Below, in pieces: positions 7,789-16,288 of a stretch of DNA of 32,183 bases. The notes beneath the pieces were generated by a model, which was not told where the DNA came from, did not search any database, and saw nothing but the letters and a program-made list of their open reading frames with translations. The stretch covers positions 1 through 32,183 of the forward strand of contig CAMDOA010000031.1 of NCBI GenBank assembly GCA_945903305.1. The letters are read 5' to 3'. Origin of the DNA: Chitinophaga pinensis (GTDB lineage: Bacteria > Bacteroidota > Bacteroidia > Chitinophagales > UBA10324). Every line of letters starts with the position of its first letter. Position 1 is the stretch's first letter. The position numbers and the translations under genes are program-made.

Positions 7789-9252
7789 TTATTTCTTCTC
7801 TGGAATATTCTTCAAAATCTCCTGCACAAACTTCCAGAATTTTTGAACCGAAGCGATGTTCACCCTTTCATCGGGCGAGTGCGCACCGTGAATGGTAGGG
7901 CCGAATGAAATCATATCCATGTTCGGATAATTAGTGCCGAGAATTCCGCACTCCAAACCGGCATGGCAGGCAACCACTTTTGGTTTTTCTTTATGTTCCT
8001 TTTCATATAGATGAACTAATAAATCAAGAATTGGCGAACTCACATTCGGAGTCCAGCCGGGATAAGCACCCGAAAAAGCAACAGTACATCCTGCCAGTTC
8101 GAACACCGAGCGCAACGAATCAGCCAAATCATACTTCGAAGTTTCAATGGAAGAACGAGTGAGGCACTGAATCAAAATGTTTCCTTCCTTAATCAGCACG
8201 CGCGCCACATTGTTCGAAGTTTCAACGAGTTCTTTAATATCTGCACTCATGCGGTAAACACCATTTTGTGCTGCATAAATTGCGTTGATAATATTTTTCT
8301 GGTCATCGGCATTCATCACCTTTTTCGGCAACTCCGTTTTTGTAATACTGATGTTTAGTTTCGGGTCAATAGTTTTGAATTCGAATTTTATTTCGTCAGC
8401 AATTTTGTTGAGCGTTACAGTAAAATCATTCATGGCATTATCGGGCACCACCACTTTTGCATTGCTTTCGCGCGGAATGGCATTGCGCAAACTGCCGCCA
8501 TCAATTTCTGCCACACGCATTCCGAATTTTGTTGCACCATTGTACAACAAGCGGTTCATGATTTTATTGGCATTGCCAAGACCTTTATGAATTTCAATTC
8601 CTGAATGTCCCCCGTTTAATCCCTTCACTGTAACAATGAAAGCAGTTACACTTGCCGGAGTTTCTTCTTCATTATATTTTTTGCTGACTGTTACATCCAC
8701 ACCACCTGCGCATCCAATATCAATTTCATCATCTTCTTCAGTATCGAGGTTCAGTAAAATTTCCCCACTCAAGATTCCACCTTTTAAACCAAGCGCGCCG
8801 GTCATTCCAGTTTCTTCATCAATGGTGAACAATGCTTCAATGGCAGGATGCGCAATGTCCTTGCTTTCAAGAATGGACATGATGGTTGCTACTCCAATGC
8901 CATTATCAGCACCGAGTGTAGTTCCCTTTGCGCGCACCCATTCACCATCCACAAACATTTCAATTCCCTGCGTACTGAAATCGAAATTGGTATCGTTGTT
9001 TTTCTGATGCACCATATCGAGGTGCGATTGCATCACCACAGTTTTATATTTTTCCATTCCGGGTGTCGCCGGTTTTTTGATTATCACATTGCGAATGGAG
9101 TCTTCAAAAGTTTCGAGACCTAAACTGTTCCCGAAATTTTTCACGAACTCAATCACGCGCTCTTCTTTTTTTGATGGGCGCGGCACGGCATTCAAATCAG
9201 CAAACTTGTTCCACAGTTGCTTTGGTTTGAGGTTTCTTATTTGTTCGTTCAT
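7789..9252 (-). CDS. pepD: Aminoacyl-histidine dipeptidase (M20 family, PepD)
   Basis: A cytosolic zinc dipeptidase of the M20 family that splits Xaa-His and other dipeptides to recycle amino acids. All M20 landmarks are visible, numbered from the ATG at 9252: metal ligands His77 and Asp79 in MQSHLDMVHQK, bridging Asp116 in GADNGIG, general base Glu146 with Glu147 in TIDEETGMTG, Asp170 in LNLDTEEDDE, and a late His in GPTIHGAHSPDERVNI. At 487 residues the length is usual for PepD. The reading frame extends 8 codons further upstream, but the ATG at 9252 (MNEQIRNLKP) fits the family start and has a candidate promoter 10 bases upstream. Confidence 0.93.
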   Translation of the reverse strand: MNEQIRNLKPKQLWNKFADLNAVPRPSKKEERVIEFVKNFGNSLGLETFEDSIRNVIIKKPATPGMEKYKTVVMQSHLDMVHQKNNDTNFDFSTQGIEMFVDGEWVRAKGTTLGADNGIGVATIMSILESKDIAHPAIEALFTIDEETGMTGALGLKGGILSGEILLNLDTEEDDEIDIGCAGGVDVTVSKKYNEEETPASVTAFIVTVKGLNGGHSGIEIHKGLGNANKIMNRLLYNGATKFGMRVAEIDGGSLRNAIPRESNAKVVVPDNAMNDFTVTLNKIADEIKFEFKTIDPKLNISITKTELPKKVMNADDQKNIINAIYAAQNGVYRMSADIKELVETSNNVARVLIKEGNILIQCLTRSSIETSKYDLADSLRSVFELAGCTVAFSGAYPGWTPNVSSPILDLLVHLYEKEHKEKPKVVACHAGLECGILGTNYPNMDMISFGPTIHGAHSPDERVNIASVQKFWKFVQEILKNIPEKK

Positions 9253-9261
9253 AATTGATTT

Positions 9262-9269
9262 CAAAAGTA
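9262..9269 (-). promoter_or_regulatory. Candidate -7 element (TANNTTTG) of pepD
   Basis: Read on the minus strand the sequence is TACTTTTG, a full match to TANNTTTG, 9 bases upstream of the pepD ATG at 9252. It lies inside the longer open frame, which supports the shorter start. Confidence 0.45.
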
Positions 9270-9330
9270 ATGGCAAAGTTTAGGGAAGCAAATGAGAAAG
9301 GGAGAAAATTATTTTATCGTTTATAACTTT

Positions 9331-9338
9331 TAAGTTTG
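9331..9338 (+). promoter_or_regulatory. Candidate -7 element (TANNTTTG) of the DUF1415 gene
   Basis: TAAGTTTG matches the -7 consensus and lies 16 bases upstream of the TTG start at 9355. Together with the minus-strand element at 9262-9269 it makes a compact divergent promoter region. Confidence 0.4.
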
Positions 9339-9354
9339 TGAAAATTCATATCGC

Positions 9355-9897
9355 TTGCCCGACAAAAAAATAATTGAGCATACCATTAACTGGATTAAGA
9401 ATATTGTGATTGATTTAAATTTTTGTCCGTTCGCTGCGAAAGCATTGCTGAAAAAAAGTATTCGCTATGTGGTGTTACCGAAAACAACAGCCCTAAAATG
9501 TTTGGAAGAATTATCTTCGGAATTAAATTACTTGGATGACAACAGTAATTACGAAACCACTTTCATCATTCTTCCGACTGATTTCAAAACATTCGATTCG
9601 TACCTAAGCTTAGTTGAAAAAGCCGAAAAATTAATTTCAGAAAACAATTATGACGGCGTGTACCAGCTCGCAAGTTTTCATCCGAAGTATTGTTTTGCGG
9701 GTTCCACAAATTCCGATGCAGCCAATTATACCAACCGCTCACCTTATCCGATGCTACATATTTTAAGGGAAGATAGTGTAACAAAAGCTTTAGCACACTT
9801 TCCTCATCCCGAAAAAATCCCTGAACGCAACATTGAATTAGCAAGAGATAAGGGCATTAAGTACATGCAGTTATTAAGGGCAGCTTGTATGCAATAG
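9355..9897 (+). CDS. DUF1415 family protein
   Basis: A soluble 180-residue protein whose sequence follows the DUF1415 pattern: an opening HTINWIKNIVIDLNFCPFA, a middle TTFIILPTDFKTFDSYL, a YQLASFHPKYCFAG segment, then NYTNRSPYPMLHILREDSV and a C-terminal HPEKIPERNIELARDKG. The Cys-Pro-Phe, the His in the FHP motif and the NRSPYP motif are highly conserved in the family, which suggests an active or binding site, but no function is established. The start is TTG at 9355, since no in-frame ATG precedes the conserved region and a promoter-like element sits 16 bases upstream. It is divergent from pepD, with a DUF1456 gene 60 bases downstream. Confidence 0.85.
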   Translation: MPDKKIIEHTINWIKNIVIDLNFCPFAAKALLKKSIRYVVLPKTTALKCLEELSSELNYLDDNSNYETTFIILPTDFKTFDSYLSLVEKAEKLISENNYDGVYQLASFHPKYCFAGSTNSDAANYTNRSPYPMLHILREDSVTKALAHFPHPEKIPERNIELARDKGIKYMQLLRAACMQ

Positions 9898-9957
9898 AAA
9901 CTTAAACATAAAAACGAATTGCTAAATTGCATCATCGAAAACTGAACCGAACTATAC

Positions 9958-10206
9958 ATGAGTAATAATGATATTCTAAAAAAACTTCGCGTTGCATTGC
10001 AACTGCGCGACGATGAGATAATAAAAATTCTGGAATTGGTAAATTTCAAAATATCAAAAGCTGAGTTGGGAGATTTATTCCGCAACGAAGACCAGCCGAA
10101 TTTTAAAAAATGCGGTGATCAAATCCTCCGTAATTTTTTAAATGGATTAGTGATTCACCTTCGCGGCCCGAAAGAAGATAAAAAACCAAGGTTGCCGAAT
10201 ATTTAA
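9958..10206 (+). CDS. Short DUF1456 (YehS-like) protein, single repeat
   Basis: An 82-residue protein matching one DUF1456 repeat: NNDILKKLRVALQLRDDEII, FKISKAELGDLFRNEDQPNF, and CGDQILRNFLNGLVIHLRG. Escherichia coli YehS carries two such repeats in about 155 residues; this protein has one followed by a short basic tail (KEDKKPRLPNI). It could act as a dimer that rebuilds the double arrangement. The function of the family is unknown. The ATG at 9958 directly precedes the conserved SNNDIL start. It ends 12 bases from the convergent stop of glmM. Confidence 0.82.
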   Translation: MSNNDILKKLRVALQLRDDEIIKILELVNFKISKAELGDLFRNEDQPNFKKCGDQILRNFLNGLVIHLRGPKEDKKPRLPNI

Positions 10207-10218
10207 AGTCAGTTTATT

Positions 10219-11616
10219 TCAAATGGCCATTGATGCTGCGCTTGCAGTTTCAATTTCTGCAATCATTTTTTTTGCCAGTTCATTTGCTGTTTTTTCATTC
10301 TGACTCTCAGCATAAATGCGAATGATTGGTTCCGTATTGCTCTTGCGCATGTGTACCCATTCATTTCCGAATTCAATTTTTAATCCGTCTTCGGTATTGC
10401 ATGGCTCCGAAATATATTTTTCATGAACAGATTTTAAAATGGCATCCACATCAATTCCTTTCTTCAATTCAATTTTATTTTTCGCTATAAAATAAGAAGG
10501 ATACGAAGCACGCAGTTCGGATACTTTCACTTTTGTTTCAGCAAGGTATGTTAGAAACAAAGCGATTCCAACCAATGCATCACGACCATAATGCAATTCA
10601 GGATAAATAATTCCACCATTTCCTTCGCCTCCAATAATTGCATTTACCTGTTTCATTGTTGTCACCACATTCACCTCTCCCACTGCTGCTCCGCTGTAAA
10701 CTCCACCCGATCTTTCTGTAACATCACGCAATGCTCGGGTAGATGAAAGATTGGAAACGGTATTGCCGACTTTCTTTTTCAAAATATAATCTGCTACTGC
10801 AACTAAAGTATATTCTTCGCCAAATAGGCTTCCATCTTCACACACAAAGGCAAGCCGGTCAACATCAGGGTCCACCACAATTCCTAAATCTGCTTTATGT
10901 TTTTTTACTTCAGCAGAAATTGCAGTCAGGTTTTCAGGAAGCGGTTCAGGATTGTGCGGAAAAATTCCTGTGGGTTGGCAATACAGTTCAACAATATTTT
11001 TCACTCCCAATGCTTTCAATAATTCAGGGATAAAAATTCCACCCGAAGAATTAACCGCATCCACTGCAATTTTAAAATTTGCATTGGCAATTTTTTCTTT
11101 ACTCACCAATGGCAATTTCAAAATCAAATCAATGTGTTTCACCATCCAACTATCATCCGTTTTATAGGAACCGATTTTTTCAATAGTAGAATAATCGTTT
11201 TGTTCCTCATCTACAATGGTCAGAATCTTTTTTCCATCATCATCAGAAATAAATTCGCCTTTGTGGTTTAATAATTTCAATGCATTCCACTGACCTGGAT
11301 TGTGACTGGCAGTAATAATTATTCCACCGCCTGCGTTTTCACCTACCACTGCAAGTTCAACAGTTGGTGTGGTGCTTAATCCAAGATCAATCACCTCCAC
11401 TCCCATCGCAATCAGTGTAGCGCTAACTAATTTCGAAACCATATCACCACTTAATCGTGCATCTCTCCCGATTACAACTTTATTGTTTTCACTTTTGGTT
11501 TTCATCCATACTGCATAGGCCGAAGTAAATTTCACCACATCATTCGGAGTCAGATTTTCTCCGGGCTTTCCTCCTATCGTTCCTCTAATTCCTGAAATTG
11601 ATTTTATTAAAGTCAT
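10219..11616 (-). CDS. glmM: Phosphoglucosamine mutase-like alpha-phosphohexomutase (GlmM)
   Basis: A 465-residue cytosolic enzyme that most likely interconverts glucosamine-6-phosphate and glucosamine-1-phosphate for peptidoglycan and LPS precursor synthesis. The four phosphohexomutase sites are visible from the ATG at 11616: the phosphoserine loop TASHNPGQWNALK with Ser104, the Mg loop DPDVDRLAF (Asp249, Asp251, Asp253), the sugar-specificity loop GGEGNGGIIYP, and the C-terminal phosphate loop RKSNTEPIIRIY. The opening SISGIRGTIGG is the usual N-terminal loop. The frame extends 10 codons upstream, but MTLIKSISG is the family start. The specificity loop differs from the classical GGEQSGH of proteobacterial GlmM, so phosphomannomutase activity cannot be excluded. 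Confidence 0.88.
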   Translation of the reverse strand: MTLIKSISGIRGTIGGKPGENLTPNDVVKFTSAYAVWMKTKSENNKVVIGRDARLSGDMVSKLVSATLIAMGVEVIDLGLSTTPTVELAVVGENAGGGIIITASHNPGQWNALKLLNHKGEFISDDDGKKILTIVDEEQNDYSTIEKIGSYKTDDSWMVKHIDLILKLPLVSKEKIANANFKIAVDAVNSSGGIFIPELLKALGVKNIVELYCQPTGIFPHNPEPLPENLTAISAEVKKHKADLGIVVDPDVDRLAFVCEDGSLFGEEYTLVAVADYILKKKVGNTVSNLSSTRALRDVTERSGGVYSGAAVGEVNVVTTMKQVNAIIGGEGNGGIIYPELHYGRDALVGIALFLTYLAETKVKVSELRASYPSYFIAKNKIELKKGIDVDAILKSVHEKYISEPCNTEDGLKIEFGNEWVHMRKSNTEPIIRIYAESQNEKTANELAKKMIAEIETASAASMAI

Positions 11617-11643
11617 GGTGCTGTTTTGTTTCTGATTTAAACA

Positions 11644-11651
11644 CAAAGCTA
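11644..11651 (-). promoter_or_regulatory. Candidate -7 element (TANNTTTG) of glmM
   Basis: On the minus strand TAGCTTTG matches the consensus 27 bases upstream of the ATG at 11616. A second match, TATATTTG (minus strand, 11663-11670), lies further upstream. Either could serve; the longer in-frame extension of glmM would begin inside this region. Confidence 0.35.
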
Positions 11652-11763
11652 TTAAGCAGCAACAAATATATTTTTCAATTAAATGAAAATAAGCAGAGTG
11701 AAATGTTGAAATGAATATTTTAAATGCTTCATCATAAAAAACATCTTTGTTCTGAAAATAAAA

Positions 11764-12684
11764 ATGCGCAGGGCTCTCATCTACTTACATATATCTATTT
11801 TCCTCTGGGGTTTCACCGGCATATTCGGCCGGGCAATTGAGTTACAAGAGTTAGTGTTGGTCTGGTATCGGTTAATATTTACTGTTATTCTGTTATTGTT
11901 GATTCCGGCATTTTCAAGAAAAATACAACGGCTTTCAATTAAAGAAGCAAAACAAATAATATTTGTTGGATTTCTGGTTGCCATTCATTGGGTTTTGTTT
12001 TATGGAAGTATAAAATATTCGAACATTTCAATCGGATTAAGTTGCTTAAGTACCATTGCGGTTTTCACTTCCTTAATTGACCCGATAGTCAATCATAAAA
12101 AAATAAATATTCGCGAATTGCTGCTTGCAATATTTGCGCTTATTGGCATGCTGGTTATTTTCAGAGTACAAGAATTTCAGCGAACCGGAATTATTTTAGG
12201 AATTGGTGCAGCATTCATTGGTTCTTACTTTACAATTCTGAATGCTAAACTGGTGAAAGATTTTCCTTCAGAAACCGTTACCTTTTATGAACTGGCAAGC
12301 GGTTTATTTTTAATCACTTTATTGCTTCCTGTATATCAATATATTTTTCCGGCTTCATCTATCATACCAACCGGAACCGATTTGATTTTACTTTTATTTT
12401 TCAGTATTTTTTGCACAGTTATTCCATTCAATCTTTCGTTAAAAGCTCTGCAACATGTTTCAGCATTTACTTCCAATTTGTACATCAACCTTGAGCCAAT
12501 TTATGGAATCATTTTCGCCTTTATATTTTTTCAGGAACAAGATGAGCTGAAACCCGGATTTTATTTTGGTTCCGGAATTATTCTTTCATCAGTAATCATT
12601 TACACCATTGTAAAATATCGAAAACAATTAATAAGTGCAGCTTCGCAAACCCGGCAATATGTAACCGGTAAAGATTCAGAATAA
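11764..12684 (+). CDS. EamA/DMT-family membrane transporter
   Basis: A 306-residue inner-membrane protein with about ten hydrophobic segments arranged as two EamA repeats (about 5-140 and 150-290), the layout of the drug/metabolite transporter superfamily. Typical signatures are the N-terminal LHISIFLWGFTGIFGRAI, IHWVLFYGSIKYSNIS and, in the second half, NLYINLEPIYGIIFAFIFF, the conserved Glu-Pro of EamA proteins. The cytosolic tail is short and basic. Substrates in this superfamily range from amino acids to nucleotide sugars and cannot be predicted here. It is divergent from glmM, and its stop lies 8 bases from the convergent propeller gene. Confidence 0.88.
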   Translation: MRRALIYLHISIFLWGFTGIFGRAIELQELVLVWYRLIFTVILLLLIPAFSRKIQRLSIKEAKQIIFVGFLVAIHWVLFYGSIKYSNISIGLSCLSTIAVFTSLIDPIVNHKKINIRELLLAIFALIGMLVIFRVQEFQRTGIILGIGAAFIGSYFTILNAKLVKDFPSETVTFYELASGLFLITLLLPVYQYIFPASSIIPTGTDLILLLFFSIFCTVIPFNLSLKALQHVSAFTSNLYINLEPIYGIIFAFIFFQEQDELKPGFYFGSGIILSSVIIYTIVKYRKQLISAASQTRQYVTGKDSE

Positions 12685-12692
12685 ATAATTTA

Positions 12693-13604
12693 TCAGGGTT
12701 TCTTTCCCTCGAATGTAACTACTGCCAGCATATTAAAGTCCGGTGAATAAACCAGCCGGTAAAAATTTTTGAAAGGCATGTTGCTATAATCAAGTACCAC
12801 TTTCCATTGTGGATTTTGAATGGAAGCTTCTAAAATTTTTCCATTACTGCTCAGCCAGATAACATCGTTGGGTCCAACTGTAAAATCTTCTTGCCCAAGA
12901 GGGAGTTGAATTTCTCCTTTATAAACATTTCTTTCAAAATCATAACATCTGATTTTCCAATTGCTTGAATCGTATTTTTTCACATAGTATAAAATATTTT
13001 TTTCGCTGCTTTTTTGAATACATCTTCCGGCCCCTTCATCCAAATTTTTCATTTCGCCGGTTGAAATGTTGCCAATTTCAATTTTAAAATTCGTGTTAGG
13101 CGATTGGCCTATTCTGATAAAAGCAACATGCAACTCATCTACCCAACAATAGTATCCAACATCAATAATATCAGGAAACAATGGCTTGCCAATACCAACG
13201 CTATAAGGAAATTGCCAAAATCGTTGCGAAGTTTCATCAGGTTCAATATTGATGCAGCTAATTAATTTTCCATCATAACTTATCATTGGAGAATATTCCT
13301 TGTAGTATTCTGTATTTAATACTTTTTTTGAAACACCTGTGCCCATATCGAATTGATAAATATCTGTTTGACTTGAATTTTTATCCGATACATAAAGAAT
13401 GCTATTTAATTTAGGAACAAAAAATGGTTGATTGTCATAACCACCATTGTCAGTAATTTTTTTATAATTTGAAGTGCTAAATCCATTTAATTCCGAATAA
13501 ATTAATTGAACAAGCCATATATCGGTAGCAGGTGGAGCATCCTGGCTAAACAACCGATGGTAAAAAGTAAAGTTAATTATTATTAAAAATAATAGTTTTT
13601 TCAC
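12693..13604 (-). CDS. Exported TolB-like beta-propeller protein
   Basis: A 303-residue protein with an N-terminal signal peptide (LLFLIIINFTFYH, cleavage near FSQ-DA at about residue 21). The rest shows repeated blade-like units: YDNQPFFVPKLNSILYVSD, YKEYSPMISYDGKLISC, a later ILYYVKKYDSS, and a final LVYSPDFNMLAVVTF. These resemble PD40/TolB-type WD40 blades, so a six-bladed propeller in the periplasm or on the surface is likely. No enzyme motif and no lipobox are seen. The start is GTG at 13604, because it places the Lys-Lys-hydrophobic signal sequence correctly and no in-frame ATG is upstream. A strong terminator separates it from the CotH gene behind it. Its function is unknown. Confidence 0.7.
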   Translation of the reverse strand: MKKLLFLIIINFTFYHRLFSQDAPPATDIWLVQLIYSELNGFSTSNYKKITDNGGYDNQPFFVPKLNSILYVSDKNSSQTDIYQFDMGTGVSKKVLNTEYYKEYSPMISYDGKLISCINIEPDETSQRFWQFPYSVGIGKPLFPDIIDVGYYCWVDELHVAFIRIGQSPNTNFKIEIGNISTGEMKNLDEGAGRCIQKSSEKNILYYVKKYDSSNWKIRCYDFERNVYKGEIQLPLGQEDFTVGPNDVIWLSSNGKILEASIQNPQWKVVLDYSNMPFKNFYRLVYSPDFNMLAVVTFEGKKP

Positions 13605-13620
13605 GGAACATAGATAAATA

Positions 13621-13654
13621 AAAACCGCCGAAAGTCAAACACTTTCGGCGGTTT
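13621..13654 (-). terminator. Intrinsic terminator of the CotH-domain gene
   Basis: A perfect 14-base inverted repeat (13622-13635 and 13641-13654, core CCGCCGAAAGT) with a 5-base loop. On the minus strand it is followed by a T-rich run (TTTTTATTTAT), so it ends the transcript of the gene at 13681-16212 just upstream of the propeller gene. Confidence 0.88.
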
Positions 13655-13680
13655 AAGGTTTTACAAATTTAAAACGCTAA

Positions 13681-16212
13681 TTATCGCAAGAGAGTAAAGT
13701 CGCCGCTTTTTACCACTTCGGTGCCATCATATAATATTGCTTTCAATTGATAAACTAGCACTGAAGTATTTAATGGCATTTCATTAAATGTACCATCCCA
13801 TCCTCTTGTTTTATCAGTACTATGGTATACTAATTCACCGGTACGATCATAAACTTTAAAATCCATTGAAGCCAGATTATTGAAATAATCATAAATAAAA
13901 AGTATATCGTTTTTTCCATCACCATTCGGGCTGAATGCAGTTGGAATAAATACATCCGGAACAGTTGTAATAGTTATAATTGGGGGAATCACTGGAGGTG
14001 GTTCCGGCACAATTGGCTGTTGAACAAAATAAGCAATAATATTATCAGCTGAAATTAAATTCAAATTCATTGTATCTTCTGTACTTGAAGGCAATGGAGC
14101 ATTAGCAAGTAAGCCCCAATGATCAAAATACCATCCTGCATTGGCAAGTGCTTTAAATTTCAGATTTACACCACCGAAATAGGTACCTAACCATGGATAA
14201 GCAGGGGGTATAATTGTGTTAACCATTACATTGCCAGAACCCGGAGGTGAAACTGAAACAGTTATATCATATGGCCCTTCTAACTGATAACAATCGATTA
14301 ATGCGCTATCGATAAAAGCACAACGATTAGTAATAAAGTTATGCAGCAATGTTACCTGAGTTTGATAATCAGCCATTGAGCCACCCCATTTAGCAATTTG
14401 ATTTGGCATTTCAGGAGCTATAACTCCAAGCATTGAATCAAGCAAGGCCGTTGTAGCAGGGCATGATAAACAAGTGTTCATTAAATCAGCATATCGATTA
14501 ATATAATCATCCTTAAATTCCGGTACCAACATTAATTTAGTTAAAATATCCATGTGACCTTCCCAATATCCGGCATTAGCAAAGTTTCCCTGCAAATCAC
14601 ATGGGTCAGCGGTATAATTGGTAGTTGACCAGCCGGAAAAATTTTGCCCCAAATTCCAGGTATTATCTTCATCCCACAAAGAATAGCGCCATTTCTTTTT
14701 ATTACCATTAGGATTGCGACCGCGCCACCACATGGAGTTCCAGTTTATCCAATCTGAGTTAACTGCATAAGTATTTAAAATACAATAATCAATCACACTA
14801 TTTGTATTTAACTTTGATTTTACATAATCATAATTTGCCTGAATAGTTAGGTTATTTGCCATTATAAAATTATAAATATTTGCCCAACCCGTATCAGACC
14901 CATATTGAATAACTCCGCCGCCCCAAAATCTTAATAAATCGATATTATTTTCATCCTGATTATAATAATAATCTGTCCAATTATGATGACTCATACGCTC
15001 TCTGATTTCATAAACGCCCCAATATTGTCCATTGAGATAAACAATGCATGAATGACTTGATCTCTCATCTAACTCCAAATCGGCTTTTTGTGATAAAGTT
15101 TGTGTGAATGCATCACGAACATGACATGAACGCGTTGGGCCAAATGGGTAATTATCTGAAGCTGCCGCTTTTAACATCACTCTATCAAATTCATCACGGT
15201 CGGTAATCGATGGATCAAAAATCGGGTAATTCATTGCGTGCGAGTATCCGTAACGGTCTTCGCAAACAAAATCAATACCTCGCTGATCATAGGCCCATGA
15301 GTCATTGCCATGCGGGTTTACTTCACCATCTACTTCATAAATAAAATTTCCAGTTGGTGTAAAATATTCGTATGTAGTGTAACGAACAGGACCGCCACCA
15401 CTTCCATTAGTAACTAAAGTTTCGGTATCAAAGGAACCCAGAGAAACAACATTTAAAGTTGTGTTTAAATTAATGAAATAAGTATTTGTCTCCATGAATG
15501 AAGTCGGTGTACCAATTGTACTAAATGCCTTTGCTTTTATTACTGTAGTTATCGCAACATTAAGGGGCCCTGCATAAAGTGTTGAAGCAGCAGTTGGTTC
15601 CTTTCCGTCAATTGTATATCTGATTTCAGTACTTGCAGTTGCACAGGTGATGGTAATATTTTGAGCTCCGGCATAATTTCCGGGAGCTAAATTAAAAACA
15701 GGTTTTGCAACATATTCTGATTGCGCACCAGCATTTGCTGCATTTGGAGTTGGGGTTGTAAATAATGACCAGGTTGCAGCGCCATTGGTAGTTCTTCCTC
15801 GTGAATGATCTGATTGAGCCGGATTAAGAATAAGCTGATCGATAATTGTTCCTCCCGGATTTGATAAGAGTATTTGTTCCGGTTTAGTTTGTGTTAATGA
15901 AAAATTAGTGTGGAAATTCGGTCCTGCCGATAAATCTATTTTTGAAGCCCAGACAATCACAATTCCATTTGCAGGAATACTGCCGCCGGTAAATTGCCAT
16001 TTTGTTGGGTTCGAAGGTTTATCGCTCAGATAATACCCGTTAAGATTTATGGCTGCTCCGGTAGTATTGAATAATTCAATCCAATCTTCATTGCTTCCGA
16101 AGTTATCGTTTACAGTATTGAAGTTTGAGCATGAATACTCGTTGATAACTATTTGAGAAAATGAATTTTGAAAACAAAAAACAAGTATGATTAAAAAGAC
16201 TATTTTTTTCAT
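13681..16212 (-). CDS. Secreted CotH-kinase-like / lamin-tail protein with type B T9SS (CHU_C) domain
   Basis: An 843-residue exported protein. In order: a signal peptide (about 1-19, ending NSFSQ); a lamin-tail domain (about 20-150) with VINEYSC and EDWIELFNTTGAAINLNGYY; a chitobiase/hexosaminidase C-terminal-type Ig domain (about 170-245) with IRYTIDGKEPTAASTLY; a CotH-like kinase domain (about 250-640) with NGQYWGVYEIRERMSHHNW and YSLWDEDNTWN, where Asp514 and Asp516 are likely metal ligands; a domain resembling a divergent InlB B-repeat (about 650-735); a proline-rich linker; and a gliding-motility C-terminal domain (about 755-843) with IPTAFSPNGDGKND and VYDRTGELVY. CotH of Bacillus spores is a protein kinase; the target here is unknown. 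The C-terminal domain predicts export by T9SS. The PorQ gene lies 76 bases upstream on the same strand. Confidence 0.88.
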   Translation of the reverse strand: MKKIVFLIILVFCFQNSFSQIVINEYSCSNFNTVNDNFGSNEDWIELFNTTGAAINLNGYYLSDKPSNPTKWQFTGGSIPANGIVIVWASKIDLSAGPNFHTNFSLTQTKPEQILLSNPGGTIIDQLILNPAQSDHSRGRTTNGAATWSLFTTPTPNAANAGAQSEYVAKPVFNLAPGNYAGAQNITITCATASTEIRYTIDGKEPTAASTLYAGPLNVAITTVIKAKAFSTIGTPTSFMETNTYFINLNTTLNVVSLGSFDTETLVTNGSGGGPVRYTTYEYFTPTGNFIYEVDGEVNPHGNDSWAYDQRGIDFVCEDRYGYSHAMNYPIFDPSITDRDEFDRVMLKAAASDNYPFGPTRSCHVRDAFTQTLSQKADLELDERSSHSCIVYLNGQYWGVYEIRERMSHHNWTDYYYNQDENNIDLLRFWGGGVIQYGSDTGWANIYNFIMANNLTIQANYDYVKSKLNTNSVIDYCILNTYAVNSDWINWNSMWWRGRNPNGNKKKWRYSLWDEDNTWNLGQNFSGWSTTNYTADPCDLQGNFANAGYWEGHMDILTKLMLVPEFKDDYINRYADLMNTCLSCPATTALLDSMLGVIAPEMPNQIAKWGGSMADYQTQVTLLHNFITNRCAFIDSALIDCYQLEGPYDITVSVSPPGSGNVMVNTIIPPAYPWLGTYFGGVNLKFKALANAGWYFDHWGLLANAPLPSSTEDTMNLNLISADNIIAYFVQQPIVPEPPPVIPPIITITTVPDVFIPTAFSPNGDGKNDILFIYDYFNNLASMDFKVYDRTGELVYHSTDKTRGWDGTFNEMPLNTSVLVYQLKAILYDGTEVVKSGDFTLLR

Positions 16213-16288
16213 TATTCTTTTGACTTTTATTTATGGCGTGAAAGTATGCAGTCAAGTCAAACATTCCAAAAAAAATCCGACGAGTTAA

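Noticed and set aside
8285-9283. Several plus-strand open frames of 60-123 codons opposite pepD
   Set aside because: They lie antisense to a gene with every M20 motif intact, and their translations show no recognisable domain.
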